Shown piece after piece: positions 1 through 8,326 of a stretch of 64,000 nucleotides of DNA. Below the pieces are notes generated by a model. The model did not search any database and was not told where the DNA came from. It saw nothing but the letters and a program-made list of their open reading frames with translations. This DNA is from Actinomycetaceae bacterium (GTDB lineage Bacteria; Actinomycetota; Actinomycetes; Actinomycetales; Actinomycetaceae). Numbering within the stretch: position 1 is the first letter of the stretch; every line of letters starts with the position of its first letter. The position numbers and the translations under genes were made by a program. The DNA lies in the NCBI GenBank assembly GCA_030524055.1, contig JAUNHH010000004.1, positions 62,001 through 126,000 of the forward strand, read 5' to 3'.

Positions 1-1
1 T

Positions 2-1195
2 GGACCCGGAGCGATTTTCTGGATGTGGATTGTGGCCGGTGTCGGTATGGCCACCGCATTCTTTGAGGCAACACTCGCCCAGATCTTCAAGGTCAAAGCC
101 GAGGACGGGACCTTCCGGGGTGGGCCCGCCTACTACATTTGGCTGGGCATGAAAAATAAGACCTTGGCTATGGTTTTTGCGGTGATCACTGTCGCCACAT
201 GCGCATTTGCTATTACCTCGGTACAGTCAAATGCGATTGCGGGCACCCTTCTTTCTGCAGTGTCACAACCTGGCCCAGGGGAGGGCGTCTTCTTTTCTCC
301 CTTCCAATTGACGATTGCCGCACTTCTTTTTGTCTTCTCCTCAATGGTGATTTTCGGTGGAATCCGCACCGTTGCCCGCGTTACCGAGTGGATGGCGCCC
401 ATTATGGCGTTGATCTACGTCATTTTAGTGGCCGTTATTGTCGTAATGAATATTGGCGAATTTGGCGCGGTGCTGAGTCAGATCTTTACCACTGCCTTCG
501 ATGCGCGTCCCTTAGCTGGGGGAGTTGCGGGCGGTATTCTCGCCGCGATTATTAATGGCACTCAGCGTGGACTTTTCTCTAATGAAGCGGGGCAGGGTAC
601 TGCCCCCAATGCTGCAGCAACAGCAACAGTGGCCCATCCGGTGAGTCAGGGACTAATCCAATCTCTGGGTGTCTTTATTGACACGATTATTGTCTGCACC
701 GCCACTGCCTTTGTCATTCTTATTGCTGGTGAAAGCATATGGGCAGTTCCAGGAGTGAATCCGGCAAATCTGACGACATTAGCTGTGGCTTCTCAACTTG
801 GTCAGTGGACTATTTTGCCAATGGCTGTCCTGATTTTCGTTCTGGCCTATTCGTCAATTATTGCGGCCTACGTCTATTCCGAAACGAATATGACCTTTGT
901 GACGCAGGCGCCGTGGGCCAAAATCCTCGTCCGATCAGTTTCGGTAGCTTCGGTTGTTCTTGGTGCCTTAGTTCCGCTGGATTTAGTGTGGAATGCCGTC
1001 GATATTGCCATGGCTGTGATGACGGTAACGAATTTACTTGCTCTGATTTGGCTGGCCCGTTGGGGCTTGGGCGCGCTGCGAGATTGGGAAGCGCAACGTC
1101 GCAGCGGAGTAACTGAGCCAATTTTTAACGGGAGGGAGAATCCGCATCTTCCTGCAGACGTGCCTACCGAAACGTGGAATGGTCACAGCGCCTAA
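2..1195 (+). CDS. Sodium:alanine/glycine symporter, AGCS family (5' end missing)
   Basis: The reading frame is open from base 2, before the first Met at 23, and the pre-Met residues (GPGAIFW) continue the family's conserved GPGAxFWMW segment, so the gene is cut by the left edge. AGCS proteins import alanine or glycine with Na+ across the cytoplasmic membrane. Visible family signatures are ATLAQIFKVK followed by GGPAYYI near the start, and GTQRGLFSNEAGQGTAPNAAATA in the middle, which in this family forms part of the substrate and sodium site. About eight hydrophobic spans remain. The C-terminus is hydrophilic and ends in a normal stop. Substrate preference cannot be read from the sequence. A GTG-started membrane gene follows 24 nt later on the same strand. 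Confidence 0.93.
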   Translation, partial: GPGAIFWMWIVAGVGMATAFFEATLAQIFKVKAEDGTFRGGPAYYIWLGMKNKTLAMVFAVITVATCAFAITSVQSNAIAGTLLSAVSQPGPGEGVFFSPFQLTIAALLFVFSSMVIFGGIRTVARVTEWMAPIMALIYVILVAVIVVMNIGEFGAVLSQIFTTAFDARPLAGGVAGGILAAIINGTQRGLFSNEAGQGTAPNAAATATVAHPVSQGLIQSLGVFIDTIIVCTATAFVILIAGESIWAVPGVNPANLTTLAVASQLGQWTILPMAVLIFVLAYSSIIAAYVYSETNMTFVTQAPWAKILVRSVSVASVVLGALVPLDLVWNAVDIAMAVMTVTNLLALIWLARWGLGALRDWEAQRRSGVTEPIFNGRENPHLPADVPTETWNGHSA

Positions 1196-1219
1196 CGTAA
1201 CCCGCTAAACTGACCAGCT

Positions 1220-3130
1220 GTGAAGAATTGCTGGTCAGGGATATTTCCGCAGGTGCCACTGCCCTCTTGGCGAGGGCGAGTGGCAGCCGTGGTCTTGGGA
1301 AATGTTTTCTCACTTGCGTGGACGCTCGGTCGGCGCTTCGATGCTCATGAAGCATGGATGCTTGTCGGGCGAAGTAATGTGGCACTATTTCTCCTCGAAT
1401 ATGCGGTAATGGCTGCCGTATTTATTCCTCTCACCCTGTTCTTTTATCGACTGGTCGAAAAGCGGTGGTCGCAACGTTGCCGCAGCCAAAAATATCGTGA
1501 AGCATCGGCAGAAACCTCGCCTGCCAGCACATTCTTTTCCTCATGGCGGCGTATCGCACTTTTTCTAGGTAGTGCCTGGTTACCTTGGTGGCTTTTCCTT
1601 ATGCCCGGACAAATCACCATGGATTCAGCAACTCAGATCCGACAGGCTCTCGGTCTTCTGCCATATACCGATCACCATCCCATTGCGATGACAGCACTAA
1701 TGGGCCTGATTATTGCTCCGCTGCGTGCCCTGACCGGATCTACCAATTTCGCATTAGCGATGTGGACGCTACTGCAACTTGCCGTATTAGCTGTCATCTT
1801 CGCTCGAATGTTGATCCACCTTCACGCTAATCGCACCCCGCTGTGGGTTTTGCAGACCACTATTGCCTTTTTGGTTCTTCATCCGATGATCGGCTGGTAT
1901 TCAGTGACTGTGTGGAAAGATGTGTGGCTGGGTGCTCTACTCGCACTCTTATCTGCCGTCATTGTGCGCATTTTGACCACCCTTTACGCGGGAGAAAAGA
2001 TTCCCACTGTCTTATGGTGGGAAATCACTGCCGTTATGACAGCGGTGGGACTCTCCAAGAAAACAGGAATATACATTCTTATCCCTGTTGCCGTGGTCTT
2101 TATTGCTGTGATCGCCCGTTTTTGGAGCCGCGCTGGCGGTGAATGGAAAAATGCTCTACGCCATTGGGTCTATTTTTCTAGGGGCTTGAGCGGGCGCGCG
2201 CTAGGTAGTGCAGTGCTGGCCTGTATTATCGCCCTTGCCGGACAGGCAACGATTCATAGGGAACTGATGATGTCGCTGGAGGCGACCCCCGGGTCGCCAG
2301 CGGAAGCATATTCCCTTCCCTCTCAACACATTGCGCGGATTGTGCGCGATCATGGTCCGCAGCTCACTGATGCTGATAAGGCAGATATTGAGTGGTTTTA
2401 TCCGGGGGCAGATCTAGCAGCGCTGTATAGGGCTAATCTTGCTGACCCTGTAAAAGGGGCTGCGGATCCTCAACGTTTAACTACCGATTCTGGGCGCTAT
2501 ATTGCGCTGTGGTTCCGCCTGTCGAGCCGTCATCCCGCTACTGCCCTTGAAGCGACCTTAGTGGGCACCCGTGGCTATTGGTATCCGGGAACGGTGCACA
2601 CACTTGGATCGACCTATGACTGGGATTTTATGGTCGGATATCTCGAAATGGTGGATGGAGTTCCCCCGGCAGAACTTGACCCCAAATATGCGCCTGAAGA
2701 ACAACCCATTTCGGCAGTGAAAAATGGAGTTGCCACTCTTTTAAATACGGCTTTTCGCGAGGTTCCGGTGTTATCTGTGGCCCTGTCTTTAGGGTGGTGG
2801 AGTTGGATTATTCTTCTCATTTCAGGGGCGCTATGGGTCACTGGTCAACGCGAGAAGGGGGCCCTGCCTGTTCTCACTCTCGCGGCAATGGTGTGGATCA
2901 CCTGTCTGCTTTCTCCTGTCCATGCCGAAGCGCGATATGCATACCCCCTTCTTCTGCTCATTCCTGTCTTACTCTCGTGCCACACCGCTCCTGCCTCGTC
3001 TCAAACGCCTAGGCTATGTCTATGCGAATCGTGCGTTTCTCAGACGGTGACTTGCCGGCCTATGGTGTTCTCGAAGACAATTCCGAACGTATTATCGTTC
3101 TCAAAGGGGACCCGCTTTTCTCGCCTGTAG
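1220..3130 (+). CDS. Polytopic membrane protein, DUF6020/glycosyltransferase-like
   Basis: GTG start 24 nt after the symporter; 636 residues with about ten hydrophobic spans. An early segment (PGQITMDSATQIRQA, then TDHHPIAMT near residues 130-155) resembles the Asp-containing first loop and HHP motif of DUF6020-type proteins, which look like GT-C (ArnT/PMT-like) polyprenyl-sugar transferases. A paralogue with the same plan lies at 55.8-57.6 kb in the surface-glycan locus, supporting an envelope role; the reaction is inferred, not shown. Odd feature: after the last hydrophobic span (YPLLLLIPVLL) the frame runs 115 bases into the next gene in a different frame. This gives a Cys-rich tail of about 45 residues that the paralogue lacks, suggesting loss of the original stop codon. 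Confidence 0.7.
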   Translation: MKNCWSGIFPQVPLPSWRGRVAAVVLGNVFSLAWTLGRRFDAHEAWMLVGRSNVALFLLEYAVMAAVFIPLTLFFYRLVEKRWSQRCRSQKYREASAETSPASTFFSSWRRIALFLGSAWLPWWLFLMPGQITMDSATQIRQALGLLPYTDHHPIAMTALMGLIIAPLRALTGSTNFALAMWTLLQLAVLAVIFARMLIHLHANRTPLWVLQTTIAFLVLHPMIGWYSVTVWKDVWLGALLALLSAVIVRILTTLYAGEKIPTVLWWEITAVMTAVGLSKKTGIYILIPVAVVFIAVIARFWSRAGGEWKNALRHWVYFSRGLSGRALGSAVLACIIALAGQATIHRELMMSLEATPGSPAEAYSLPSQHIARIVRDHGPQLTDADKADIEWFYPGADLAALYRANLADPVKGAADPQRLTTDSGRYIALWFRLSSRHPATALEATLVGTRGYWYPGTVHTLGSTYDWDFMVGYLEMVDGVPPAELDPKYAPEEQPISAVKNGVATLLNTAFREVPVLSVALSLGWWSWIILLISGALWVTGQREKGALPVLTLAAMVWITCLLSPVHAEARYAYPLLLLIPVLLSCHTAPASSQTPRLCLCESCVSQTVTCRPMVFSKTIPNVLSFSKGTRFSRL

Positions 3131-3798
3131 AGCCTTCGGGGCGAATTATTGATCTGGATGATGTGCGTCTATTGTCGCCAGTTATTCCTCGATCAAAAGT
3201 GGTCGGTATTGGGAAGAATTACGCTGACCATATTGCAGAAATGGGTGGGGAAACCCCCGCAGCTCCCGTTGTTTTCCTGAAACCGAATACCTCGGTGATT
3301 GGACCTGACGATCCTATTGTTTTGCCTTCGTGGTCCAATGAAGTGCATCATGAGGCAGAATTAGCGGTAGTTATTAAGACGCTGGCTAAAAATATTTCCG
3401 TAGAGGACGTTGATTCCGTTATTTTGGGATATACCTGCGCTAATGATGTGACAGCGCGGGATTGTCAACGCAATGATGGACAGTGGAGTCGTGCTAAAGG
3501 TTTCGATACCTCCTGCCCTTTAGGACCGTGGATTACTGTTGACCCGGATTTGGATGTTGATAATCTGCAGATTACCTGTCGAGTAGATGGCCAGATTCGC
3601 CAGCACGATTCGACATCGTCAATGATTACTCCCGTTCGTGAACTTGTTTCTTATGCCTCGCAGATCTTTACTCTGCTGCCGGGAGATGTCATCATTACAG
3701 GGACGCCATCGGGGATCGGCCCTATTGAAAAAGGGCAACGCGTTGAAGTCGAAATTGAAGGGATTGGTGTGCTATCGAATCCAGTTTTCGCATCATAA
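3016..3798 (+). CDS. Fumarylacetoacetate hydrolase (FAH) family protein
   Basis: 260 residues, the usual length for short FAH-family enzymes. A small N-terminal domain (MRIVRF to LLSPV) is followed by the catalytic domain beginning VGIGKNYADHIAEMG. Metal-binding acidic residues are seen in HHEAELAVVI and GYTCANDVTARDCQ, and the C-terminus has the hallmark GDVIITGTPSGIG. Members act on 2-oxo or fumaryl-type acids (acylpyruvate hydrolase, oxaloacetate decarboxylase or tautomerase, 2-hydroxyhepta-2,4-dienedioate isomerase); the substrate cannot be chosen from sequence. The start overlaps the preceding membrane gene by 115 nt. A second Met at 3022 is equally possible and no strong Shine-Dalgarno sequence is visible. 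No other aromatic-catabolism genes are nearby, which argues for a general metabolite-repair role. Confidence 0.88.
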   Translation: MSMRIVRFSDGDLPAYGVLEDNSERIIVLKGDPLFSPVEPSGRIIDLDDVRLLSPVIPRSKVVGIGKNYADHIAEMGGETPAAPVVFLKPNTSVIGPDDPIVLPSWSNEVHHEAELAVVIKTLAKNISVEDVDSVILGYTCANDVTARDCQRNDGQWSRAKGFDTSCPLGPWITVDPDLDVDNLQITCRVDGQIRQHDSTSSMITPVRELVSYASQIFTLLPGDVIITGTPSGIGPIEKGQRVEVEIEGIGVLSNPVFAS

Positions 3799-3871
3799 AC
3801 GAGGACGGGGTGTCTCCTTTCCTTCGGTGAATTGTGTAGGTGTGGTCGGAGCATAAGAAAGATAGGAGCAT

Positions 3872-5929
3872 ATGGAAACCTTAGAGATTGTTCTCTTGCT
3901 ATTTGGGGTTGTCGTACTGTCGGCAATTATCGATCAGATTGTTGTTGGGCTTTCCTTGCCTCTGATCCAAATTGCTGTAGGTCTGGGATTAGCGTTAATG
4001 AGCGCGCATCCCATTAATGTGGGCCTTGACCCTGAACTTTTCCTTGCTCTATTTATCGCACCTCTTTTGTTCCATGAATCCCGACATGTCGATCGAAAGG
4101 CCCTATTCCGCAATATCGGCGATGTGACGAGTTTGGCTATCGCCCTCGTTATACTTATTACTCTTGGCGTCGGATTCCTCACCAACTTTTTGGTGCCCTC
4201 CATTCCTCTAGCGGCAGCATTCGCTTTAGGAGCAACATTGGGGCCAACAGACGCAGTAGCGGTCACCTCGCTCACGTCTACTGTCCATCTTGATAAACGG
4301 CAGAAAACACTGCTGACAGGAGAAGCGTTGATTAATGACGCTTCAGGTGTTGTCTCCTTTAATTTTGCTGTTGCTGCCCTCGTGACTGGGACCTTTTCGC
4401 TCACGTCAGCGAGTGCCTCATTACTGATGACTTTTGCTGGCGGCCTTATTATTGGCATCATTATTGGGCTCATCGTCGTGGGGCTTCTTCAGCTGGTTCA
4501 GCGCCTCGGTATGGACTCCTCAACCTTCCATGTTGGCGTGGAAATTCTTGCCCCCTTTATGGCTTTCCTTGCGGCCGAGCACTTCCATGTGTCGGGTATT
4601 TTATCTGTGGTGGCGGCAGGGCTTGTTATTGCACTTATTCCCAGACGGCCCACCGTTGATTCTGCGCGATGGAAATTGGCCTCTAATGCTGTGTGGGAAA
4701 TGGGGTCATTCCTGCTGAACGGGCTCGTCTTTGTTCTTCTGGGCACACAACTTCCCCGCGCTTTTCTCCCGTCTTGGGAAGGGCAAACCTCGTCATTGAC
4801 TCTCGTGGTGACGATTGTTGTCATTACCGTTCTTCTAGTGGTTTTGCGCTTTATTTGGGTAGCTGGCATGGAGGTTGTCCATATTCAGCGGATTAAATCG
4901 CGTATCGACCATGTTAAAGTTCTTGGTTCCGCAGGTTCATCATCGTCATTGCCTCTTCCGTCAATGGGAAAGACAATGCTGAAAAATGCTATTGTCACCA
5001 CTTTAGCCGGGCCTAAAGGAGCTATTACTCTCTCGCTGATGATGGCATTCCCGCTATCTATTCCCGGGGTAGATCCAACGGTGCGGAATGACTTAATCTT
5101 TATTGCCTCAGGCGTTATTCTCTGCACGCTTATGCTGGCAAACTTTATTGTCCCGGTCCTGTCGCCAAAAGTAGAGGACTCTCAGGCCCGCGCCCATGAA
5201 GATGAAGCCCGACGGAAAGTCCTGCGCGAAGTCCTTGAAGCACTGCGACACCGTGCAGAATCTGACCCAACCCCGGCACTATCGATTGTCTTCCGTATTT
5301 ACCGCAATCGTGCTGATGAGCTCTCTTCTGATGCCCGCCGGAAAGCCGCAGTAGAAAAACTTAATGTCGAGCTCTTTGACCTCGAAAAAGAATGCCTCGA
5401 TGAATTGCGGGTGCGCGGAGAAATTAGCTCTGATACGCACGCTTTCTGTCTGATGACATTGGCAAAATTGCGTCGCCACGCGCCAATTGGTCCGCGTCGT
5501 AGAGTCCGTGCGAGTACCTGGCGTCAAATGATTATGCTGATGCGCCGACTTTTGCGTCGCCCGCCCACACTGTCAGAAGAAGAAATTGCCGGGGCACACC
5601 GTGCAATGTTGGAACGCGCTCTTGAGCATTTACGTGTCAGTGCCGCCTCCGATGATCGCTCTCGGGCACGCGCTGCCACATTAATGATCGAGGGCTTTGA
5701 ATTGGCCCTGTCTACTGGTGGTGAACGTACCGCTTTGATTCGTTCAATGGTGCGTTCTCCTGAAGCTCAAGAACGTCTTACTCGGCAAGTCCGTGAACTT
5801 CAAGCCGATGCTTATCGAATGGAATTAGAAGTCATTCAGACCCTTCGGGAGAATCGAGAGATCACTGCCGAACTTGCCTCGTCATTACGCGATGAAGTTT
5901 ATCTATTGCAAACGGAGTTTGTGTACTAA
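3872..5929 (+). CDS. Na+/H+ antiporter, CPA1 (NhaP) family
   Basis: 685 residues. The first 430 or so form about twelve membrane spans; the GPTDAVAVTSL and LLTGEALINDASG segments (around residues 125-160) are the CPA1 signatures, with the NDxxG acidic residues of the ion-binding site. The last 250 residues are hydrophilic, charged and probably helical, matching the cytoplasmic regulatory tail of long NhaP-type antiporters. The protein would exchange Na+ or K+ for protons at the cytoplasmic membrane. The start is well supported by GATAGGAG seven bases upstream of the ATG. A one-base-changed copy of the repeated genomic word (see findings) lies in the leader at about 3800. The gene stands alone between the FAH gene and the purine-uptake pair. 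Confidence 0.92.
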   Translation: METLEIVLLLFGVVVLSAIIDQIVVGLSLPLIQIAVGLGLALMSAHPINVGLDPELFLALFIAPLLFHESRHVDRKALFRNIGDVTSLAIALVILITLGVGFLTNFLVPSIPLAAAFALGATLGPTDAVAVTSLTSTVHLDKRQKTLLTGEALINDASGVVSFNFAVAALVTGTFSLTSASASLLMTFAGGLIIGIIIGLIVVGLLQLVQRLGMDSSTFHVGVEILAPFMAFLAAEHFHVSGILSVVAAGLVIALIPRRPTVDSARWKLASNAVWEMGSFLLNGLVFVLLGTQLPRAFLPSWEGQTSSLTLVVTIVVITVLLVVLRFIWVAGMEVVHIQRIKSRIDHVKVLGSAGSSSSLPLPSMGKTMLKNAIVTTLAGPKGAITLSLMMAFPLSIPGVDPTVRNDLIFIASGVILCTLMLANFIVPVLSPKVEDSQARAHEDEARRKVLREVLEALRHRAESDPTPALSIVFRIYRNRADELSSDARRKAAVEKLNVELFDLEKECLDELRVRGEISSDTHAFCLMTLAKLRRHAPIGPRRRVRASTWRQMIMLMRRLLRRPPTLSEEEIAGAHRAMLERALEHLRVSAASDDRSRARAATLMIEGFELALSTGGERTALIRSMVRSPEAQERLTRQVRELQADAYRMELEVIQTLRENREITAELASSLRDEVYLLQTEFVY

Positions 5930-5950
5930 AATATCCGCTTCGCCGTAATA

Positions 5951-5975
5951 TTCCCTGTGACTCTCACACAGGGAA
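5951..5975 (+). promoter_or_regulatory. Hairpin overlapping the ribosome-binding site of the NCS1 permease
   Basis: TTCCCTGTG at 5951-5959 pairs perfectly with CACAGGGAA at 5967-5975 across a 7-base loop. The 3' arm shares its last bases with the Shine-Dalgarno AAGGA that serves the ATG at 5985, so folding would reduce ribosome access. It could also act as a weak terminator for the antiporter, but no T-run follows. Confidence 0.45.
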
Positions 5976-5984
5976 GGATGACTC

Positions 5985-7463
5985 ATGAGTAGTTCACTTG
6001 AGCGTTCCGGTGGCGATGGCGCCCTCGCTGTTGAACTCGCCGGACTGGATGTTATTCCTGAATCAGATCGTAAAGGCAAACCCTCCGACCTCTTTATGCC
6101 GTGGTTTGCCGCCAATATTTCGGTACTGGGAATTTCCTGGGGCGCATGGATCCTCGGATTTGGACTGTCTTTTACCCAGGCCCTCATTGCCTCAGTTATT
6201 GGTATTGCCGGGTCATTTCTTGCCTGCGGTCTTATTGCTATTGCTGGTAAACGCGGCTCCGCCCCGACACTAGTCTTGTCACGCGCCGCATTTGGCTATA
6301 ACGGAAATAGGATTTCTGCTGCTATTTCCTGGATTCTCACCGTCGGTTGGGAAACATTCCTGTGCATTATGGCCGTCCAAGCAACTGCCACAGTTATGGG
6401 GGCCTTAGGCTTTAGCGATCACCTTGTTGCACAGATTATTGCCTTGATCCTGGTGGTCGTGATCTCTGGTGGTGCTGGCGTTCTTGGCTTTGACACCATT
6501 ATGAAAGTCCAGACGTGGATTACCTGGGCAACCGCCATTTTGACTGTCGTTTATGTGGCCCTTGTGTGGGGCAGTATTGATATGGCAGCAGTGATGTCTA
6601 TGCCCGGCGGATCAGTCACCGCTCTTATTGGCGCCCTGTGTATGGTCCTGGTGGGCTTTGGCTTTGGTTGGATTAATGCGGCGGCTGACTATTCCCGCTA
6701 TCTGCCGCGTAAAGCCTCAACAGCTGGTGTTGTCGGATGGACCACCTTTGGTGCGGCACTGCCCACCATTGTGTTGGTGATTCTCGGCCTACTGGTGGTG
6801 GGCTCTAATCCAGATTTATCCGAGAAAATCGGTAGCGATCCCATTGGTGCCCTGACAACTATTTTGCCGACCTGGTTCCTCATTCCCTTCGCCCTCGTCG
6901 CTATTTTGGGCCTTGTTGGTGGCATTGTGATGGATATTTATTCCTCAGGTCTATCCCTTTTAGCAACAGGGGCACCAATTACTCGCCCCGTGGCCACCGC
7001 CCTCGATGGCACGATTATGCTGGTCGGCACTATTGGCGTGGTTTTCTTTGCTGAGGACTTTATCGGGCCCTTTACTGGATTCCTCACCACCTTGGGCGTT
7101 GTTATTGCCGGTTGGGGTGGCGTAATGCTTGCTGATATTGCTCTTCGCCGTAAGGACTATGACGAACCTGCCCTTTTCACCCCCACAGGGATTTATGGGT
7201 CAGTGAATTGGGGAGCCATTATTTCCCTCGCCGTTGCCTCTTTTATTGGCTGGGGACTCGTGGTGAATTCTTCCGCATCATGGCTATCGTGGCAGGGATA
7301 TCTGCTGGGCCCCCTTGGCGGTAAAGAAGGGGAGTGGGCTTTCGCTAATATTGGCATTCTTTTGGCAATGCTTATTGGCTTTGTTGGCTATTGGTTGTCC
7401 TCCGCTGGGCGGGTCCGCGCGCAAGAAGCTGCCACCACAGGTGCCACGTCGAAAGATGAGTGA
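5985..7463 (+). CDS. NCS1 family nucleobase:cation symporter (CodB-like)
   Basis: 492 residues with about twelve hydrophobic spans. The N-terminal pattern, a charged leader then FMPWFAANISVLGISWGAW, and the later RAAFGYNGN are typical of NCS1 permeases for cytosine, purines or allantoin. The next gene overlaps its stop and is a purine nucleoside phosphorylase, so a purine base or related compound is the likely substrate (inference from context). The ATG at 5985 is preceded by GGAAGGA, part of which lies in a hairpin (5951-5975). The mid-protein DYSRYLPRKA segment, also conserved in NCS1 proteins, supports the family assignment. Confidence 0.9.
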   Translation: MSSSLERSGGDGALAVELAGLDVIPESDRKGKPSDLFMPWFAANISVLGISWGAWILGFGLSFTQALIASVIGIAGSFLACGLIAIAGKRGSAPTLVLSRAAFGYNGNRISAAISWILTVGWETFLCIMAVQATATVMGALGFSDHLVAQIIALILVVVISGGAGVLGFDTIMKVQTWITWATAILTVVYVALVWGSIDMAAVMSMPGGSVTALIGALCMVLVGFGFGWINAAADYSRYLPRKASTAGVVGWTTFGAALPTIVLVILGLLVVGSNPDLSEKIGSDPIGALTTILPTWFLIPFALVAILGLVGGIVMDIYSSGLSLLATGAPITRPVATALDGTIMLVGTIGVVFFAEDFIGPFTGFLTTLGVVIAGWGGVMLADIALRRKDYDEPALFTPTGIYGSVNWGAIISLAVASFIGWGLVVNSSASWLSWQGYLLGPLGGKEGEWAFANIGILLAMLIGFVGYWLSSAGRVRAQEAATTGATSKDE

Positions 7464-8272
7464 AACCAATGAGCGTTGATCCACGTTTTCCTCAGGCTCT
7501 GATCGGTGATGAACAGCGTCAAGCGGCAGCCGTCCTCACCGAGAAAACAGGCGTGCCCGCTCACGACCTCTTGGTTGTATTGGGCTCAGGTCTGGCCGAT
7601 TGTCTGAATAAGTGGGGCGAGCCGCGTGCGTCATTGCGCCTATCGGAATTGCCTGGAGTAATAGCTCCTGTTGCTGATGGGCATAAGGATGAGGTGCGTT
7701 CCTATGAACGCGGCGGCCTCAATATTCTTGTGGCGCTCGGTCGAACCCACCTCTACGAGGGAGTAGCCCCGCAGACAGTGACCGCATTAGCGCGTTGCGC
7801 CGTTGCAGCAGGAGTGCGCCGCGCAGTGTTATGTAATGCGAATGGGTGTCTTCAGCAGTGGAATCTCGGCGATGTTATGGCCATTAGTGACCACCTGAAT
7901 TTCTCAGGGCTATCACCCTTTGATGGGCCATTATTCGTCGATATTTCGCAGGTCTGGGATGAATATCTGACTCAGGAACTAAGCCGAGTGTGCCAGCGCG
8001 TGGGTACCTATGCATTAATGCGTGGTCCCGAATATCAAACGATGGCGGAAAGTAAATGGTTGGCCTCCACTGGCGCTGATTGCGTGGGAATGTCAACGAT
8101 TTTCGAGGCCATTACTCTGCACGCATTAGGCGTTCACGTCTGCGGAATGAGTGTTGTTTCTGACCTGTCTTTTGCTTCCGCTCCAACGGATCCTTCTGCA
8201 GTGGTTGAGGCGGCTGCGCGGGCAGGTGCAACAATCGAGGCGGGGATTGAGGCAGTTATCGCAGTGTCATAA
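7460..8272 (+). CDS. Purine nucleoside phosphorylase (trimeric class)
   Basis: 270 residues. Recognisable blocks are LGSGLAD near the start (phosphate loop), GRTHLYEG, NANGCLQQW, SDHLNFSG, RGPEYQTMAE and VGMSTIFEA, with MSVVSDLSF near the end. These are the conserved motifs of the low-molecular-weight, trimeric PNP/MTAP class that converts purine nucleosides plus phosphate to base and ribose-1-phosphate in the cytosol. The GTG at 7460 overlaps the permease stop (GTGA), and an ATG at 7469 is an alternative start. The coupling with a nucleobase permease indicates a purine salvage operon. The Cys in NANGCL replaces the usual Gly of NAAGGL, a small deviation near the base pocket. Transcription ends at the strong hairpin directly after the stop. 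Confidence 0.88.
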   Translation: MKPMSVDPRFPQALIGDEQRQAAAVLTEKTGVPAHDLLVVLGSGLADCLNKWGEPRASLRLSELPGVIAPVADGHKDEVRSYERGGLNILVALGRTHLYEGVAPQTVTALARCAVAAGVRRAVLCNANGCLQQWNLGDVMAISDHLNFSGLSPFDGPLFVDISQVWDEYLTQELSRVCQRVGTYALMRGPEYQTMAESKWLASTGADCVGMSTIFEAITLHALGVHVCGMSVVSDLSFASAPTDPSAVVEAAARAGATIEAGIEAVIAVS

Positions 8273-8324
8273 ATAGACGAGGGCGGGGCCGGAATATATT
8301 ACCCCGCCCCGCCCTCGTCTATTT
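8271..8324. terminator. Bidirectional terminator made of an inverted pair of the repeated word
   Basis: An 18-bp perfect stem (8271-8288 with 8307-8324) encloses an 18-base loop between the convergent PNP and MalY genes. Each arm carries a full copy of the over-represented word: CGAGGGCGGGGC at 8278-8289 on plus and 8306-8317 on minus, both preceded by GA. The arms extend beyond the word through AAATA/TATTT, giving A and T tracts on both sides suited to termination in both directions. Confidence 0.8.
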
Positions 8325-8326
8325 CT

